From Myxococcus dinghuensis (GTDB lineage: Bacteria; Myxococcota; Myxococcia; Myxococcales; Myxococcaceae), in NCBI RefSeq assembly GCF_024198235.1, contig NZ_JAKCFB010000009.1, forward strand, positions 186,001 through 250,000: a stretch of DNA of 64,000 nucleotides. Direction: 5' to 3'. This document shows, piece by piece, positions 37,836 through 47,567 of the stretch. Both the position numbers and the translations under genes were made by a program. Every line of letters starts with the position of its first letter. The first letter of the stretch is position 1. The notes beneath the pieces are model-generated. The model saw nothing but the letters and a program-made list of their open reading frames with translations, was not told the origin of the DNA and did not search any database.

Positions 37836-40309
37836 GCGCCATCCGCCTCGGGTTCGCGAGCGGCGACTTCGAGGAAGTCTCGCAGCCGCGCGGACGTGGT
37901 GGCGATGCTGGACGGGTCCTGGTCCCGCAGGGCATTGCGCCAGGCCCAGTAGAGCCGCTCGAAGCCCGCCATGCGCGTGGGCCCGAGGAAGAGGCAGTCC
38001 GTCACGACCAGGGCCGGCGCGTTGCTCCGGATGACCTCGCGTGCGAAGGACTGGTACTCCGTCGTCTTCCACTGCCCCGTCGCGGTGGAGATGACCGCCG
38101 TCAACGTGAAGCCGTAGGCGAACGTGTCCTCGTCGGAGCGACGCGCCGAGCGCAGCAGGAGGTGCTCCACGATGTAGAGCTGCGAGCGACGACGGTTGAG
38201 CCGCCGCACCTGCTCGACGAGCCCGTGGGCGCGGGCGACGGCGCTCTCCGTGTTCGCGAACTTGCCCACCAGATGCCAGCCGCGCGCGCCCGGCGACCGG
38301 GAGACCAGCGACACGGAGGACTCCCCTGGCAACGTCCCCACGCGGAGGTTCTCCAGCGAGCCCGCGGCCCCCAGGAACTCCGCGCTCACCGAACGCGAAC
38401 GGAGCGGGGCGGTCGCCTCGGGCGAGAGCGACTCGGGGGCGGGGAGTGACGAGACGGCGGTGAAGCGCTCCTCCAGCATGTCGGTATGCCGGGCGAGGGC
38501 GCGGCTCTCCGGGGCCTGCGTGCCCGCGTCGGAGATGTCGAGGAACAGCTCGTCCAGGACGTCGATGAGCGGCGACGCATCCCCCAGGTCCATCCCGAGC
38601 TGGATGCGGCTCTTGATGGCCATGCCCGCGATGTTCGCTACGCCGGGGCGCTCCAGGTAGTCGATGCCCCGGCCCCGGTCCTGGGTCGCGTGGACGAGGT
38701 GTCGCAGCAAGGCCAGCTTCGCCTCCATCAACCGCTCCGCCTGGGTGGACTCCGTGCCTTCGCCCCAGGCCCCTCCGGCGATGGTGTCGATGTCGAGCGA
38801 CTCGGCGAAGAGGGCCAGCAACACGTCGAGGAAGCGGTTGCGACGCTCGGTGACCGGGTCCTGGCTCGCGACGAGCTGGGCGAGGCCGCGTGCATACCCG
38901 GACGCGTCGCTCTCCTCCGAGCTCCCATGTTTGAGCAGCGGCTCGACGTCGGGCACCTCGCCCGTGAGCAGTTGGAAGAAGTAGGTGCGCCGCAGGTCTT
39001 CATCCGTGGAGAACAGGTCGCGCGTCCGCTCCAACTGCGCGAAGAAGTCCGCGAGCAACTGCTCGAACACGAGCAGGTAGCCCTTGAGCTGTTTGGCCTG
39101 CGCGCGTCGCACGGGGCTGGTCACGTCCGGCAGGCCCGCCGCGCTGATGCCGTAGACGAGCGGGTACTGGTTCTGGATGGACGTGTAGCGCCGGAAGTCC
39201 CGGCGCTGCCCCTGGGGCATGGGCAGGAGCTGGGTGTACTGGGGACGCAGCGGCCACGTCCGGCGCTGCTCGGCCCACAGTCGCTCCAGCTCGCGGCGCA
39301 CCCGCGCGGGCTGCGGCTTGACCTCGACGCCGTTGCGGAAGAGTCGGATGGAGAAGCCACCGCGCCGTGCTTCCGAGCGGGTGTCGAGCGCCAGCACCTG
39401 GTCGACGGGCACGGAGAGGGTGCCGTCGGGCTGGGTGGCGACCGTGTCCCCGACGCGCAGGCTCACGCGCCGGACGCTGGTGACACCCGGGGACACGACC
39501 ATCACCTCGAGGAGGTCGGGGATGGAGATGGAGGTCGCCTTCGGCTGGAGCTCCGCGTCGGCGATGAAGCCGTTGAGCATCAGCGGACCCTCGAAGATGT
39601 CCTCGGTGCTCCGTCCCGCGGCGAGCAGGGCGGAGAGCGACTCGCGGCGCGGCTCGGGGGCGAGGCGGTTGCCCAGGTTGAAGAACAGCGCCGCGAGGAT
39701 GCTCTCGGGGGAGAGTCGCTCGTCGATGCTCACCTCCGCGGTGACGGTGGCGGTGACGGGTTGAAGCAGGCGGGTGTCCCGGAGGTCCTCGCACAGGTCC
39801 CGGTGTCGCGAGTACACGCGCCGGGCCTTCTCGATGAGGGCCTCCGGCCCCTGGTCGTCGCTCGCGCAGCAGTCCGCGCCCGGTGCGTAGAGCCAGAGGT
39901 CATGGAGTCCGGGGACCGGGTCCTCCTCGCTGGGGGACACGGGCGTGAGCCACACGTTGGCGAGCCCGGGGACGCGGTCGAGGAGCAGCTTGCGGTAGTC
40001 GCGCTCCGTCACCGGGTTGCACGGGAGGATGTCGAGCGCGGGGAAGAGGGCCTGCCGCTCTGGCTCGAGCTGGCCCGTGACGGGGTCCAGCAGCAGGTCC
40101 TCCAGCGGGAACTGCGCGCGATAGGACAGCTCCGTCAACGCGTAGCAGACCTGCTCCAGCGTGGTGACGCCTGGATCGTGCTCGTTGTAGTCGGTCCAGA
40201 TGTTGCCCGCGAGCTGCTGGACGAGCCGCGTGCCCTCCTCCTTGAGGGCCACGTAGTCCATGCCCTTGTTGGCGGGAGGCGTGGCGGTGACGGTGACGGG
40301 CTCGGCCAT
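37832..40309 (-). CDS. eCIS baseplate protein (Afp12-like)
   Basis: The 825-residue protein has an N-terminal block NIWTDYNEHDPGVTTLEQVCYALTELSYRAQFPLED, typical of the smaller gp6-like wedge protein of eCIS baseplates. The middle contains ITSVRRVSLRVGD-type and YPLVYGISAAGLP segments, and the C-terminus holds LYIVEHLLLRSARRSDED with a beta-rich end. No signal peptide is present; assembly is cytoplasmic. It lies between the Afp11-like gene (24 bp) and the tape-measure-family gene (4-bp overlap). Confidence 0.87.
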   Translation of the reverse strand: MAEPVTVTATPPANKGMDYVALKEEGTRLVQQLAGNIWTDYNEHDPGVTTLEQVCYALTELSYRAQFPLEDLLLDPVTGQLEPERQALFPALDILPCNPVTERDYRKLLLDRVPGLANVWLTPVSPSEEDPVPGLHDLWLYAPGADCCASDDQGPEALIEKARRVYSRHRDLCEDLRDTRLLQPVTATVTAEVSIDERLSPESILAALFFNLGNRLAPEPRRESLSALLAAGRSTEDIFEGPLMLNGFIADAELQPKATSISIPDLLEVMVVSPGVTSVRRVSLRVGDTVATQPDGTLSVPVDQVLALDTRSEARRGGFSIRLFRNGVEVKPQPARVRRELERLWAEQRRTWPLRPQYTQLLPMPQGQRRDFRRYTSIQNQYPLVYGISAAGLPDVTSPVRRAQAKQLKGYLLVFEQLLADFFAQLERTRDLFSTDEDLRRTYFFQLLTGEVPDVEPLLKHGSSEESDASGYARGLAQLVASQDPVTERRNRFLDVLLALFAESLDIDTIAGGAWGEGTESTQAERLMEAKLALLRHLVHATQDRGRGIDYLERPGVANIAGMAIKSRIQLGMDLGDASPLIDVLDELFLDISDAGTQAPESRALARHTDMLEERFTAVSSLPAPESLSPEATAPLRSRSVSAEFLGAAGSLENLRVGTLPGESSVSLVSRSPGARGWHLVGKFANTESAVARAHGLVEQVRRLNRRRSQLYIVEHLLLRSARRSDEDTFAYGFTLTAVISTATGQWKTTEYQSFAREVIRSNAPALVVTDCLFLGPTRMAGFERLYWAWRNALRDQDPSSIATTSARLRDFLEVAAREPEADGA

Positions 40310-40333
40310 AAGGAGTCCTCGGGAGGCGCGGCG

Positions 40334-43300
40334 TCAGTAGCCCTCGGCGGCCAGTGCTGGCGCGGGGGTGCTCGCGTCCGTGATGTCGTGATGGGTGGCG
40401 GAGGTGAGGAAGTACCAGTCGGAGTCCAGCTCCGCCGGCTCGGGCGCGTGCCGCAGCTCGAGCGAGTAGAGCAGCGACACGTACGGGCGCGTCTGGATGA
40501 ACTCGGAGAGGTCCGCCTCCGTCGCGTACTGCCCCCGACGCGTGGCCCGCGCGGCGTCGTAGTACCAGGGCGACAGGTACTCCACGAGGTCGCGGTCGAG
40601 CCGCTCGATGCTCTCGCCCACCTCCTCGCCGTCGCGGAAGCGCACGCGCGCCGCCACCGTGACGCGGACGTAGACGGGGTTGACGACCTGGACTTGCGCG
40701 AAGGGACTCGCGCGCGCCTGGAGATAGGCCTGGATGTCCTCCAGCACCTCCGAGCCCACCTGCGGAACCGTGGGGTCCACGGACGCCGTGCCCGCGCGGT
40801 CGGGCACCACGACCACGAGCACCGCGCCGGGGACGGAGGACCGTCGCAGGGCCTGGGCCGGGAGCGCGGCCACCTTCCAGATGGAGGGGTAGCGCTCCAG
40901 CACCAGCCGCTCGTAGTCCCAGGGCAGGATCGCCCGGGCCTTGTGGCGCAGCCGCTCGCCCGCGCGCACCTGGAAGGTGCGAGGTGTCTCGGGCGGCCGT
41001 CCTCCGAAGGAAGGGAGGGGCTGGGTGATGGTGCCGACGTCCGGCAGCTCCTGCACGGAGACGGTGATGGTGCCGGCGGGCACCGGCGTGTCCACGTCCG
41101 CTCCCGGGGAGCGCCGCGTCGCCACCAGCGCGTGGGGCGTGATGTCGAGCGTCCGGGGGAAGGCGTCGGCGTCCTGTTCGACGCTGGCGCGGACCCACTG
41201 GTACGTGTCGGGGAGCAGCGTGGTGCCGGACGAGCTGAACGCGGGCAGGTCCAGCTCCAGGATGCCCGTGCCCTGGAGCCCGCGCGTCGAGTCGGAGAGG
41301 ACCTGCGACGCGGGCAGCGCGTTCCAGCCCGTCTTCGTGAGCAGGTCGTAGCGCACGGGGGGCGGCGCCCCGGGGCCTTCATACGTGCCGCTCATCTGGA
41401 ACAGCAGCGTGAGCGACTGTGCGAGGTCCAGCCCGGAGAACCCGAGGAAGAGGTTGGCCGGGGCCTTGAACCTGGGCAGCAGCGAGGCGGGCCGCGAGGC
41501 GTCGCGCGCGGCGGCGTGGTAGCCGTCGAAGGGCAGCAGGTGGAAGTAGCGCAGCTCCTCGCGCGTGCAGCTCGCGGTGTAGTGGACGCTGAGCTCGAAG
41601 AGCCGGGGCGTCCAGGGCGGGTTGGGGTACTTGAGGGGCGTGGCGGGCTTCAGGCACTTCGCGAGGCACTCCTGCATGCACTTCGCCCACTCCTCGCCTT
41701 CCTTGCCGGCGCAGGCCTCCGCGCACTTCGCCTCGCAGCCCGCGGTGTCGGGCAGGTCCGCGAGCACGGCGTTGAGCACGTTGAGCGTGTAGAGCGACTC
41801 GCCGAAGGCATAGGGCGGCGTCGTCAGGCGCAGCTCCAGCGCGCTCTTCTCCGGGTCGTAATAGGCGGGGGGCGTATGGGATTGGAGGGTGAAGTCCTCC
41901 AGCTCCGTGCCCGGACAGAGCGCGCCGGACTTCTCCGGTTCCGGGTCGGCGCAGTCGTTCTTCGTGCGGAACAGGTAGCTCTCCACGCCGTCTTCTTCCG
42001 TGGAGGCTTCGGACGTGCTCGTGGGGACGATGGGTTGCAACGTCCACGAGCCCGGTTGGAGTACGCGCAGCTGGGCCTTGAAGCTCTGGTTGTCGAAGAG
42101 GTTCGCCGCGGGCTCGCCGTCCGGACCGATGACGTAGTCCGCGTAGTAGCCGCTGAAGCCCGTCGCGTCCTGGGGCAGGTTGAACCAGTCGAGCGTGAGC
42201 CGCAGCGTGTCCGGCTTCTTGATGAACAGCTCCGCGTGGTGGATGCGCAGATAGGAGCCGACGACGGGTGTGCCACCGAACAGCAGCCAGGGCGTGCTCG
42301 GGTCGATGTCGCCATCGGTGTTGTCCAGCCGCAGTCCCGTCAGGTCCTCCACCCGGGTCTCGAGCTCCAGCGCGGCGAAGTCCACCGCGTCGAGCAGCGA
42401 CAACGGGTGGACGCTGACGCCGTTGCCCAGCTCCACGGGTTCGGACTTCAGGAGGGCCCTCAGCGTGGGCAGCTCCGGCGCGGGGCCCGTCGCCGACGGG
42501 ACGATGGCGGGGACGGTGGTGGGAAGCTCGAAGCGCAGGCCGAACCCCGTCACCTGGGGCTCCGTCACCGTGGCGACCGCGGGGATGAACGCGTCGTAGG
42601 ACTCCACCGGGAAGAAGCCCTCGGAGATGGAGACCTCGAGCGTGAAGGCCGCGCGGAGGACCTCCAGGAAGAGCGTCCGAGGGTCCTCTCCGGTGGCGGT
42701 CGCCAGCGCCTGGAGCAGGGGCTCCAGCCTCTGCGACGACTCCGGCGACAGTTGCACGCTCAACGTCACCGCGCGCGTGCCCCCCGTCAGCAGCAGGTAG
42801 CGGGAGGCGACGGCGAACCCCAGGCGAGCGGGGACCGTGCGGGTGGTGGACGTCTCTCCCACGTCGCGCGCGCCGAAGGTGGCCCAGCCCGGGCGCCGGG
42901 CATCCGGTGGCTGTTCGCCCGCCGCGTCCGTCTCGATGGGCTCCAGCGGCATCTCCGATGCGAGCACCTCCCGCGTCACCACCGGCACGTCGTCGACGGG
43001 CTGTGCACCCGTTGGGTCGAACAAGGGGCCCTGGAGTACCCGCAGCGCGAGCCGTTGCTGCACCGACGCGCGTGTGACGCCCACGGCGTTGTCCGCGCCG
43101 AAGAGGATGTCCTCGCCATCCGGCCGCTTGCCCGCGGGGAAGAGCGTGTCGCGAGGCACGCTCGACGCCGTGAACGCCTCGTCCTCCGCCAGCTCGAACG
43201 TCAGGTACGTGCTGTCCGGCAGGGCGCCCCCGGGACTCAGGCGCAGCACCTGCCGGTGGTAGAAGTCCGCGTAGCGCCCCGACACCGTGTTCACCGTGTC

Positions 43301-44101
43301 CTGCGCCGTGCGGAACAACTGCACGAAGGCCATGTAGAGGGCCAGGTGCGGCGGGTGGTCGCCGGTCGCGAGCACGGTGGGCAGCTCCGCGCGCGCCAGG
43401 CCCTGCGCGCGGGAGAGCATGTCGAGGAACACCTCCATCCGCGCGTCGAGCTGACCGAACGCCGCGCGGGCTCGTGCCTCCTTCGTCGTCCCCCGGTAGG
43501 CGCTCGCTTCGGGCACCAGCTGCTGCACGCCCCAGAGGGGCAGCATGCCCGCGAGGTCCAACGGCACGGGGCGGCCCAGGGCCTGGGGCGAGCCCGCGCC
43601 CAGGGCGAGGCTCCCCACGGCGCGCAGCGCGATGGACAGCGGCCCCTCGATGGCCTCCGCCAGCAGGTTCCCGAGCAGCCGCCCCGCCTCGCCCTGACCG
43701 CCCAGGCCCGCGCCGCGCAGCCACAGGTCGAAGCGCCGGGCGAGTCCGACGACGACGTCGACGCCGTCCGACAGCGCGCGGAAGGCGGCGTCGGCCGAGC
43801 GCGCCGCGTCCATGTCCCGCGCGGCGCGCAGGAAGCGCTCCTCCACGCCGTCCGCGGACATCGCGTCGATGGAGGCGAGCACCATGACGGGGTCGGCGAG
43901 GAAGAACTCCACCCAGTCCCCGTCGCGCGTGTCCTTCAGGTCGTAGAAGTAGACGAGGGCGCCGAAGCGGGGCGCGAAGTCGAGCAGCTCCGAGCGCGTG
44001 CGCCCGTCCACGGGCGCGTAGCCCTCCTCCAGGGCGCGCAGCCAACGGTCGTACTGACTGGGAGCGTCGTTGATGGCGACCTTCGTGTCGCGAGGCGCCA
44101 T
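40334..44101 (-). CDS. eCIS baseplate protein (Afp11-like, gp6/J-type) with Cys-rich insert
   Basis: The 1,255-residue protein is the larger wedge protein of the baseplate. The N-terminus (YDRWLRALEEGYAPVDGRT, FGALVYFYDLKD) and C-terminus (QAYLQARASPFAQVQVVNPVYVRVTVAARVRF, the J/gp47-like fold) fit the family. It is longer than Afp11. Part of the excess is a region at residues 789-816 with six cysteines in the order C-x3-C-x3-C-x10-C-x3-C-x3-C, looking like two disulfide-linkable helices, plus large beta-rich inserts at 400-760. It lies 3 bp after the gp25-like gene. Confidence 0.87.
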   Translation of the reverse strand: MAPRDTKVAINDAPSQYDRWLRALEEGYAPVDGRTRSELLDFAPRFGALVYFYDLKDTRDGDWVEFFLADPVMVLASIDAMSADGVEERFLRAARDMDAARSADAAFRALSDGVDVVVGLARRFDLWLRGAGLGGQGEAGRLLGNLLAEAIEGPLSIALRAVGSLALGAGSPQALGRPVPLDLAGMLPLWGVQQLVPEASAYRGTTKEARARAAFGQLDARMEVFLDMLSRAQGLARAELPTVLATGDHPPHLALYMAFVQLFRTAQDTVNTVSGRYADFYHRQVLRLSPGGALPDSTYLTFELAEDEAFTASSVPRDTLFPAGKRPDGEDILFGADNAVGVTRASVQQRLALRVLQGPLFDPTGAQPVDDVPVVTREVLASEMPLEPIETDAAGEQPPDARRPGWATFGARDVGETSTTRTVPARLGFAVASRYLLLTGGTRAVTLSVQLSPESSQRLEPLLQALATATGEDPRTLFLEVLRAAFTLEVSISEGFFPVESYDAFIPAVATVTEPQVTGFGLRFELPTTVPAIVPSATGPAPELPTLRALLKSEPVELGNGVSVHPLSLLDAVDFAALELETRVEDLTGLRLDNTDGDIDPSTPWLLFGGTPVVGSYLRIHHAELFIKKPDTLRLTLDWFNLPQDATGFSGYYADYVIGPDGEPAANLFDNQSFKAQLRVLQPGSWTLQPIVPTSTSEASTEEDGVESYLFRTKNDCADPEPEKSGALCPGTELEDFTLQSHTPPAYYDPEKSALELRLTTPPYAFGESLYTLNVLNAVLADLPDTAGCEAKCAEACAGKEGEEWAKCMQECLAKCLKPATPLKYPNPPWTPRLFELSVHYTASCTREELRYFHLLPFDGYHAAARDASRPASLLPRFKAPANLFLGFSGLDLAQSLTLLFQMSGTYEGPGAPPPVRYDLLTKTGWNALPASQVLSDSTRGLQGTGILELDLPAFSSSGTTLLPDTYQWVRASVEQDADAFPRTLDITPHALVATRRSPGADVDTPVPAGTITVSVQELPDVGTITQPLPSFGGRPPETPRTFQVRAGERLRHKARAILPWDYERLVLERYPSIWKVAALPAQALRRSSVPGAVLVVVVPDRAGTASVDPTVPQVGSEVLEDIQAYLQARASPFAQVQVVNPVYVRVTVAARVRFRDGEEVGESIERLDRDLVEYLSPWYYDAARATRRGQYATEADLSEFIQTRPYVSLLYSLELRHAPEPAELDSDWYFLTSATHHDITDASTPAPALAAEGY

Positions 44102-44104
44102 GGC

Positions 44105-44530
44105 TCAGGGTCCCTGCACCGGGATGCTCCCCTCCTGGAGATAGAAGGGATAGACGAGGTTGCTGCGCGTGTTCGTCCGCGTGATGACGTACGCCACGTC
44201 GATGGTGAGCTGTCCCTCCACCGACGCGGTGTGCTGCACCGTCACCGACTCCACGGTGATGCGAGGCTCCCAGTAGAGGATGGCCTGCTGGACGTAGTCC
44301 TGGATCTGCCGCGTCAGCGTGGTGTTGATGCCGCGGAAGACCATCTGCCGCAGCTCGCACCCGTAGGTGGGCAGCATGACCCGCTCACCGAGCGAGGTGG
44401 ACAGCAGCACCCACAGGCTCTCGCGGATGTCCGCGTCGTCGCTGACCATGAGCACGCCGCCCAGGCTGCGAGAGAAGGTGGGCGGGAAGCTCCAGCCGGT
44501 GCCGAGGAAGGAAGGCGTCTGCGTGGCCAT
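44105..44530 (-). CDS. eCIS gp25-like baseplate protein (Afp9-like)
   Basis: The 141-residue protein carries the gp25/lysozyme-like baseplate fold: GWSFPPTFSRSLGGVLMVSDDADIRESLW, LGERVMLPTYGCELRQMVF and ALxYWEPRITVESV. gp25-like proteins anchor the first sheath ring on the baseplate. ATG 44530 is used because the open frame further upstream has no family similarity and overlaps the PAAR gene. Spacing is 5 bp to the PAAR gene and 3 bp to the Afp11-like gene. Confidence 0.92.
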   Translation of the reverse strand: MATQTPSFLGTGWSFPPTFSRSLGGVLMVSDDADIRESLWVLLSTSLGERVMLPTYGCELRQMVFRGINTTLTRQIQDYVQQAILYWEPRITVESVTVQHTASVEGQLTIDVAYVITRTNTRSNLVYPFYLQEGSIPVQGP

Positions 44531-44535
44531 GCGCC

Positions 44536-44838
44536 TCAACCTCCAATCTGCACGGTGGGGAAGCCCAGGACGATGGTGCCGCCGTGGACCGTCTTGTCTC
44601 CCATCCGGGCCGCGGGCATCCCCATGATCTGGACGGTGGTGGAGCCCTTGGCGATGGCGTCGGGCGGCCCCACGCAGACGGCGAGGTCGCCGACCTTCGC
44701 GGCCGGCAACCCGCCGATGAGCACGGTGGGCGCGCCCGGCCCCGCGATGGGTCCCCCCACGTGCGGAATGGGCGAGGGCACCGCGGGCGTGGACAGCGGG
44801 CACTGGTGGAAGTCGGTGAGGCGTGCGGCGGGAGGCAT
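44536..44838 (-). CDS. PAAR-domain spike tip protein (Afp10-like)
   Basis: The 100-residue protein consists of one PAAR domain: MPPAARLTDFHQCP at the start, GGLPAAKVGDLAVC in the middle and MPAARMGDKTVHGG near the end. PAAR proteins sharpen the VgrG-like spike and bind a metal through His/Cys residues, which are present (HQC, C, H). It sits 25 bp after the spike gene. No toxin domain is fused to it. Confidence 0.93.
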   Translation of the reverse strand: MPPAARLTDFHQCPLSTPAVPSPIPHVGGPIAGPGAPTVLIGGLPAAKVGDLAVCVGPPDAIAKGSTTVQIMGMPAARMGDKTVHGGTIVLGFPTVQIGG

Positions 44839-44863
44839 GGGCGTCCTTTCCTTGGGACGACAC

Positions 44864-46663
44864 TCAGTTGATCTTCACCATCGAACCGCGCACGGTGAGC
44901 ATGCCGCTGGAGGTCAGCTCGGCCTGGGCGCTCCCGCTGGCGGAGAACTTCATCGACGCGGTGTGGGCCACCTGCACGCCCTTCACCGTCACGTTGCCGG
45001 TGGCCTCCAACGACAGGTTCCCGCCCGCCGCCACCGACACGTTGCCCTTGGCGCTCACCTTCAGGTTGCTGGCGCTGTCCAGGGTGACGCCGCTCTTGCC
45101 CAGCACCAGGCTGTTGCCGGTGCTGTCCTTGAGGGTGATGGCGCCGGACGTGTCGTCCAGCTCGAGCAGGTGGCCGCCCGGTGTCTTGATGGAGACGACC
45201 TTCTTCTCGTCGTCGAAGGACAGCTCCAGCTTGCTGCGGGTGACCACCGCCTTGCGCGTGTTCTTCTCGTCGGGCGGGGACGGCGTCGCGTGCTGCTTGC
45301 CGTACACGGCGCCGAGGATGACGGGGAAGCGCGGGTCCTCGTTCATGAAGCCCACCACCACCTCGTCGTCCACCTCCGGGTAGAACAGCGCGCCCACGCC
45401 GCTGGACGCGTAGAAGGTGCCCAGCCGCGCCCACACGCCCTGGCTCGGCTCCTGGAGCAGGGGCAGCCCCACCAGCACGCGCAGCTCACCCTCGGGGTCC
45501 CTGGCCACCTGCTTCACGATGCCCGTCTGCAGGCCCTTGATGGGCGGGAGCTGTCCGGAGGCGTCCGGCGCGGCGATGTCCTGCGTGTCGGCGGTGTACC
45601 AGCGCGCGGACAGGCCGAAGTCCACGGACGTCAGCCACACCCCGTCCTCGATGTGGTGGTGCACGCCGCTCATGAAGGCCGCGCCGTTGAAGCGGGGCCC
45701 CAACCCGCCCAGCTCCAGCATGGCGCCCACGCGCGCCAGCGCGCTGCCATGGAACCGCACCGTCCCGCGAATCTTCGACAGCTTCGACTTGAGCAGCTCC
45801 GCGGACGCCCACGCCTGGAGGTCCCCGGGCTGGAGCTCCGCGCCCGTCTGGAGCGCGACCTTCTTCGCCCCGAACACCTGCGAGAGCCGCGCGGACGTCA
45901 CGTTGCCCTGCTCCTTCACGGACACGGCGCCGGGCCCCGACTCGAGCAGCTTCTGCGTCGCCGCGTCCCAACTGATGCCCTTGATGGCGGAGGCGTCGTA
46001 CTGCGTGGTGGCGTCCAGCTCCGTCTGGAGGTCCAGGATGGACTCGCCATACTTCACCGCCAGCACCGGGGCCTTCGTGGTGTCCGGCTTCGTCACCACC
46101 ACCGCGCCCCCGTCCGCCATGACGAGCAGCCCGTTGAGCTGCGCGCGCGTCACCATCAGGTCCCAGTCGGTGGCGTAGTACTGGACCACCTCCGGGTGGA
46201 CGACGGAGGTGGCGTCCACCGTGCCCGACAGCCCGTTGCGCGACAGCAGCTTCTCGATGAGCGCGCTGTCCTTCACCTTCTCGAAGAAGCCGCTCTTGCG
46301 CTCCAGCGTCATCTTCAGCGCCGCGTCCGTCAGCTCCACCACCAGCCTCGAACCCGACGCGGTGTCGATCTCCAACCCCTGCCGGCACACCACGCCCTCG
46401 AAGATGACCGTGTTCTTCCCGTCGTAGCCGGCGGCGATGCTCACCTCGGCGCCGGGCAGGAAGGTGTCCGTGGCGCTGATGGGGAACGTGCCCGTGGCGG
46501 CCTCGCCGTCGAAGAGGACGAGCCGCGCCCGCGGCAGCTTGTTGACCGAGAGCCACGTGTCCACGGAGATGACCTGGTACGTGGCCGGGATGCGTGTCCC
46601 GTTGGACGTGATGACGAAGGTGGACCGTGCCCCCTCGTTCGTCAGCGGCGAGGGCGTGCTCAT
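44864..46663 (-). CDS. VgrG-like central spike protein (Afp8-like)
   Basis: The 599-residue protein matches the gp27-gp5 fusion layout. Residues 1-360 are the gp27-like hub (ATYQVISVDTWLSVNKLPRA, FEGVVCRQGLEID, VVQYYATDWDLMVTRAQLNG). An OB-fold follows (RVLVGLPLLQEP, YPEVDDEVVVGFMNEDPRFPVILGAVYG). The C-terminal beta-helical needle has short repeats (LVLGKSGVTLDSASNLKVSA, GNVSVAAGGNLSLEATGNVTV). The trimeric spike would carry the PAAR tip encoded 25 bp downstream. No C-terminal effector extension is present. Confidence 0.94.
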   Translation of the reverse strand: MSTPSPLTNEGARSTFVITSNGTRIPATYQVISVDTWLSVNKLPRARLVLFDGEAATGTFPISATDTFLPGAEVSIAAGYDGKNTVIFEGVVCRQGLEIDTASGSRLVVELTDAALKMTLERKSGFFEKVKDSALIEKLLSRNGLSGTVDATSVVHPEVVQYYATDWDLMVTRAQLNGLLVMADGGAVVVTKPDTTKAPVLAVKYGESILDLQTELDATTQYDASAIKGISWDAATQKLLESGPGAVSVKEQGNVTSARLSQVFGAKKVALQTGAELQPGDLQAWASAELLKSKLSKIRGTVRFHGSALARVGAMLELGGLGPRFNGAAFMSGVHHHIEDGVWLTSVDFGLSARWYTADTQDIAAPDASGQLPPIKGLQTGIVKQVARDPEGELRVLVGLPLLQEPSQGVWARLGTFYASSGVGALFYPEVDDEVVVGFMNEDPRFPVILGAVYGKQHATPSPPDEKNTRKAVVTRSKLELSFDDEKKVVSIKTPGGHLLELDDTSGAITLKDSTGNSLVLGKSGVTLDSASNLKVSAKGNVSVAAGGNLSLEATGNVTVKGVQVAHTASMKFSASGSAQAELTSSGMLTVRGSMVKIN

Positions 46664-47361
46664 TCCAGCGCCTCCCGCAGCGGGGGGAACAACAACTGCG
46701 TGCCCACGGTGAGCTGGCGGAAGTCACTCAGCCCGTTCACGCGCGCCACGTCGACGTACGGGGTGCTGGTGCCGTAGATGCGGTAGCACATGAGCGGCAG
46801 CGTGTCGCCCGCCTGCACCGTGCGCACGTGCGTCAGGTCCGGGGAGTTCATGCGCGCCTTGAGCGCCAGCTCCACCTCGTCGTTGTAGCCGAGGAAGGTG
46901 CCCTTGGCCCGGGCGCGCAGCGGCGTGCCGTCGGGCTTGAAGAGCGTGTAGCTCATGCTCAGCTTCGACAGCTTGCACTTGAACAGGAAGGTGCCCCAGG
47001 ACAGCTTCAGGTAGTTGGGGCTGTGGATGTTGCCGTTGTAGGTGAAGACCAGGTTCTTGAACTTCGCCACCTGCTCGGCGATGCCGTCCTCGGTGAAGGG
47101 CATCAGCCCGGGCAGGGGGCTGGGCACCACGCCGGTGCCGTCGAACACCAGCTCCAGCTCCACGGTGTCGGGGGGGATGCGGTTGAACTCCGACGAGCCG
47201 CCGCTGCTGCCCTGTGCCTGCACGTCGTTGTACTTCACGCAGAACGTGTGCGAGTACGACGCCGGATTGATGTACACGACGTAGCGGCCCACCTCGGACG
47301 TGAAGTCCGACTTCTGGTAGGCGATGACCATCATCTTCTCGAGGCTGCCGGAGAACCCCAT
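46660..47361 (-). CDS. eCIS LysM baseplate hub protein (Afp7-like)
   Basis: The 233-residue protein has an N-terminal tail-hub domain (EVGRYVVYINPASYSHTFCVKYND) and a C-terminal LysM-like module (VQAGDTLPLMCYRIYGT through LTVGTQLLFP). In Afp/PVC such a protein links tube and spike. The ATG at 47361 (GFSGSLEKMMVIAYQK) is chosen; the longer frame runs over the upstream small gene. Its end overlaps the VgrG-like start by 4 bp. Confidence 0.9.
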   Translation of the reverse strand: MGFSGSLEKMMVIAYQKSDFTSEVGRYVVYINPASYSHTFCVKYNDVQAQGSSGGSSEFNRIPPDTVELELVFDGTGVVPSPLPGLMPFTEDGIAEQVAKFKNLVFTYNGNIHSPNYLKLSWGTFLFKCKLSKLSMSYTLFKPDGTPLRARAKGTFLGYNDEVELALKARMNSPDLTHVRTVQAGDTLPLMCYRIYGTSTPYVDVARVNGLSDFRQLTVGTQLLFPPLREALE

Positions 47362-47363
47362 CG

Positions 47364-47555
47364 CTAGCGCTCCTGTCGGGCCCTGAGGACCTGGAGGACG
47401 CGGCGCAGGCACTCCTCGACCAGCGCCTGCCGCTCCTTCTTCTCGTCGGAGCAGCCGCAGTCACCCACGGGCGTGCTCGGCGTCTCGGGCCCGGCCGCGT
47501 CCACGCCGTCGCGCACGCGGAGCTGGATGCCGATTTCGTTCACCTCCAGGGGCAT
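47364..47555 (-). CDS. Small eCIS protein (Afp6-like, DUF5908)
   Basis: The 63-residue protein starts MPLEVNEIGIQLRVRDG, the usual DUF5908 opening, and ends with a charged helix RQALVEECLRRVLQVLRARQ. Its position between the second tube protein (12 bp) and the LysM protein (2 bp) is the afp6 position. It has an extra GDCGC motif between the two parts. Its role in the family is unclear. Confidence 0.82.
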   Translation of the reverse strand: MPLEVNEIGIQLRVRDGVDAAGPETPSTPVGDCGCSDEKKERQALVEECLRRVLQVLRARQER

Positions 47556-47567
47556 GGGACGCGCGCC

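Noticed and set aside
31830..38072. An upstream start for the tape-measure-family gene
   Set aside because: The extra 79 codons run antisense-like over the end of the Afp12-like gene; ATG 37835 gives a standard 4-bp overlap and the family N-terminus.
38486..46777. A 2,763-codon open frame on the plus strand opposite the eCIS baseplate genes
   Set aside because: It is antisense to several well-supported genes and is rich in Arg, Gly, His, Val and Gln. Long antisense frames are normal in very GC-rich DNA.
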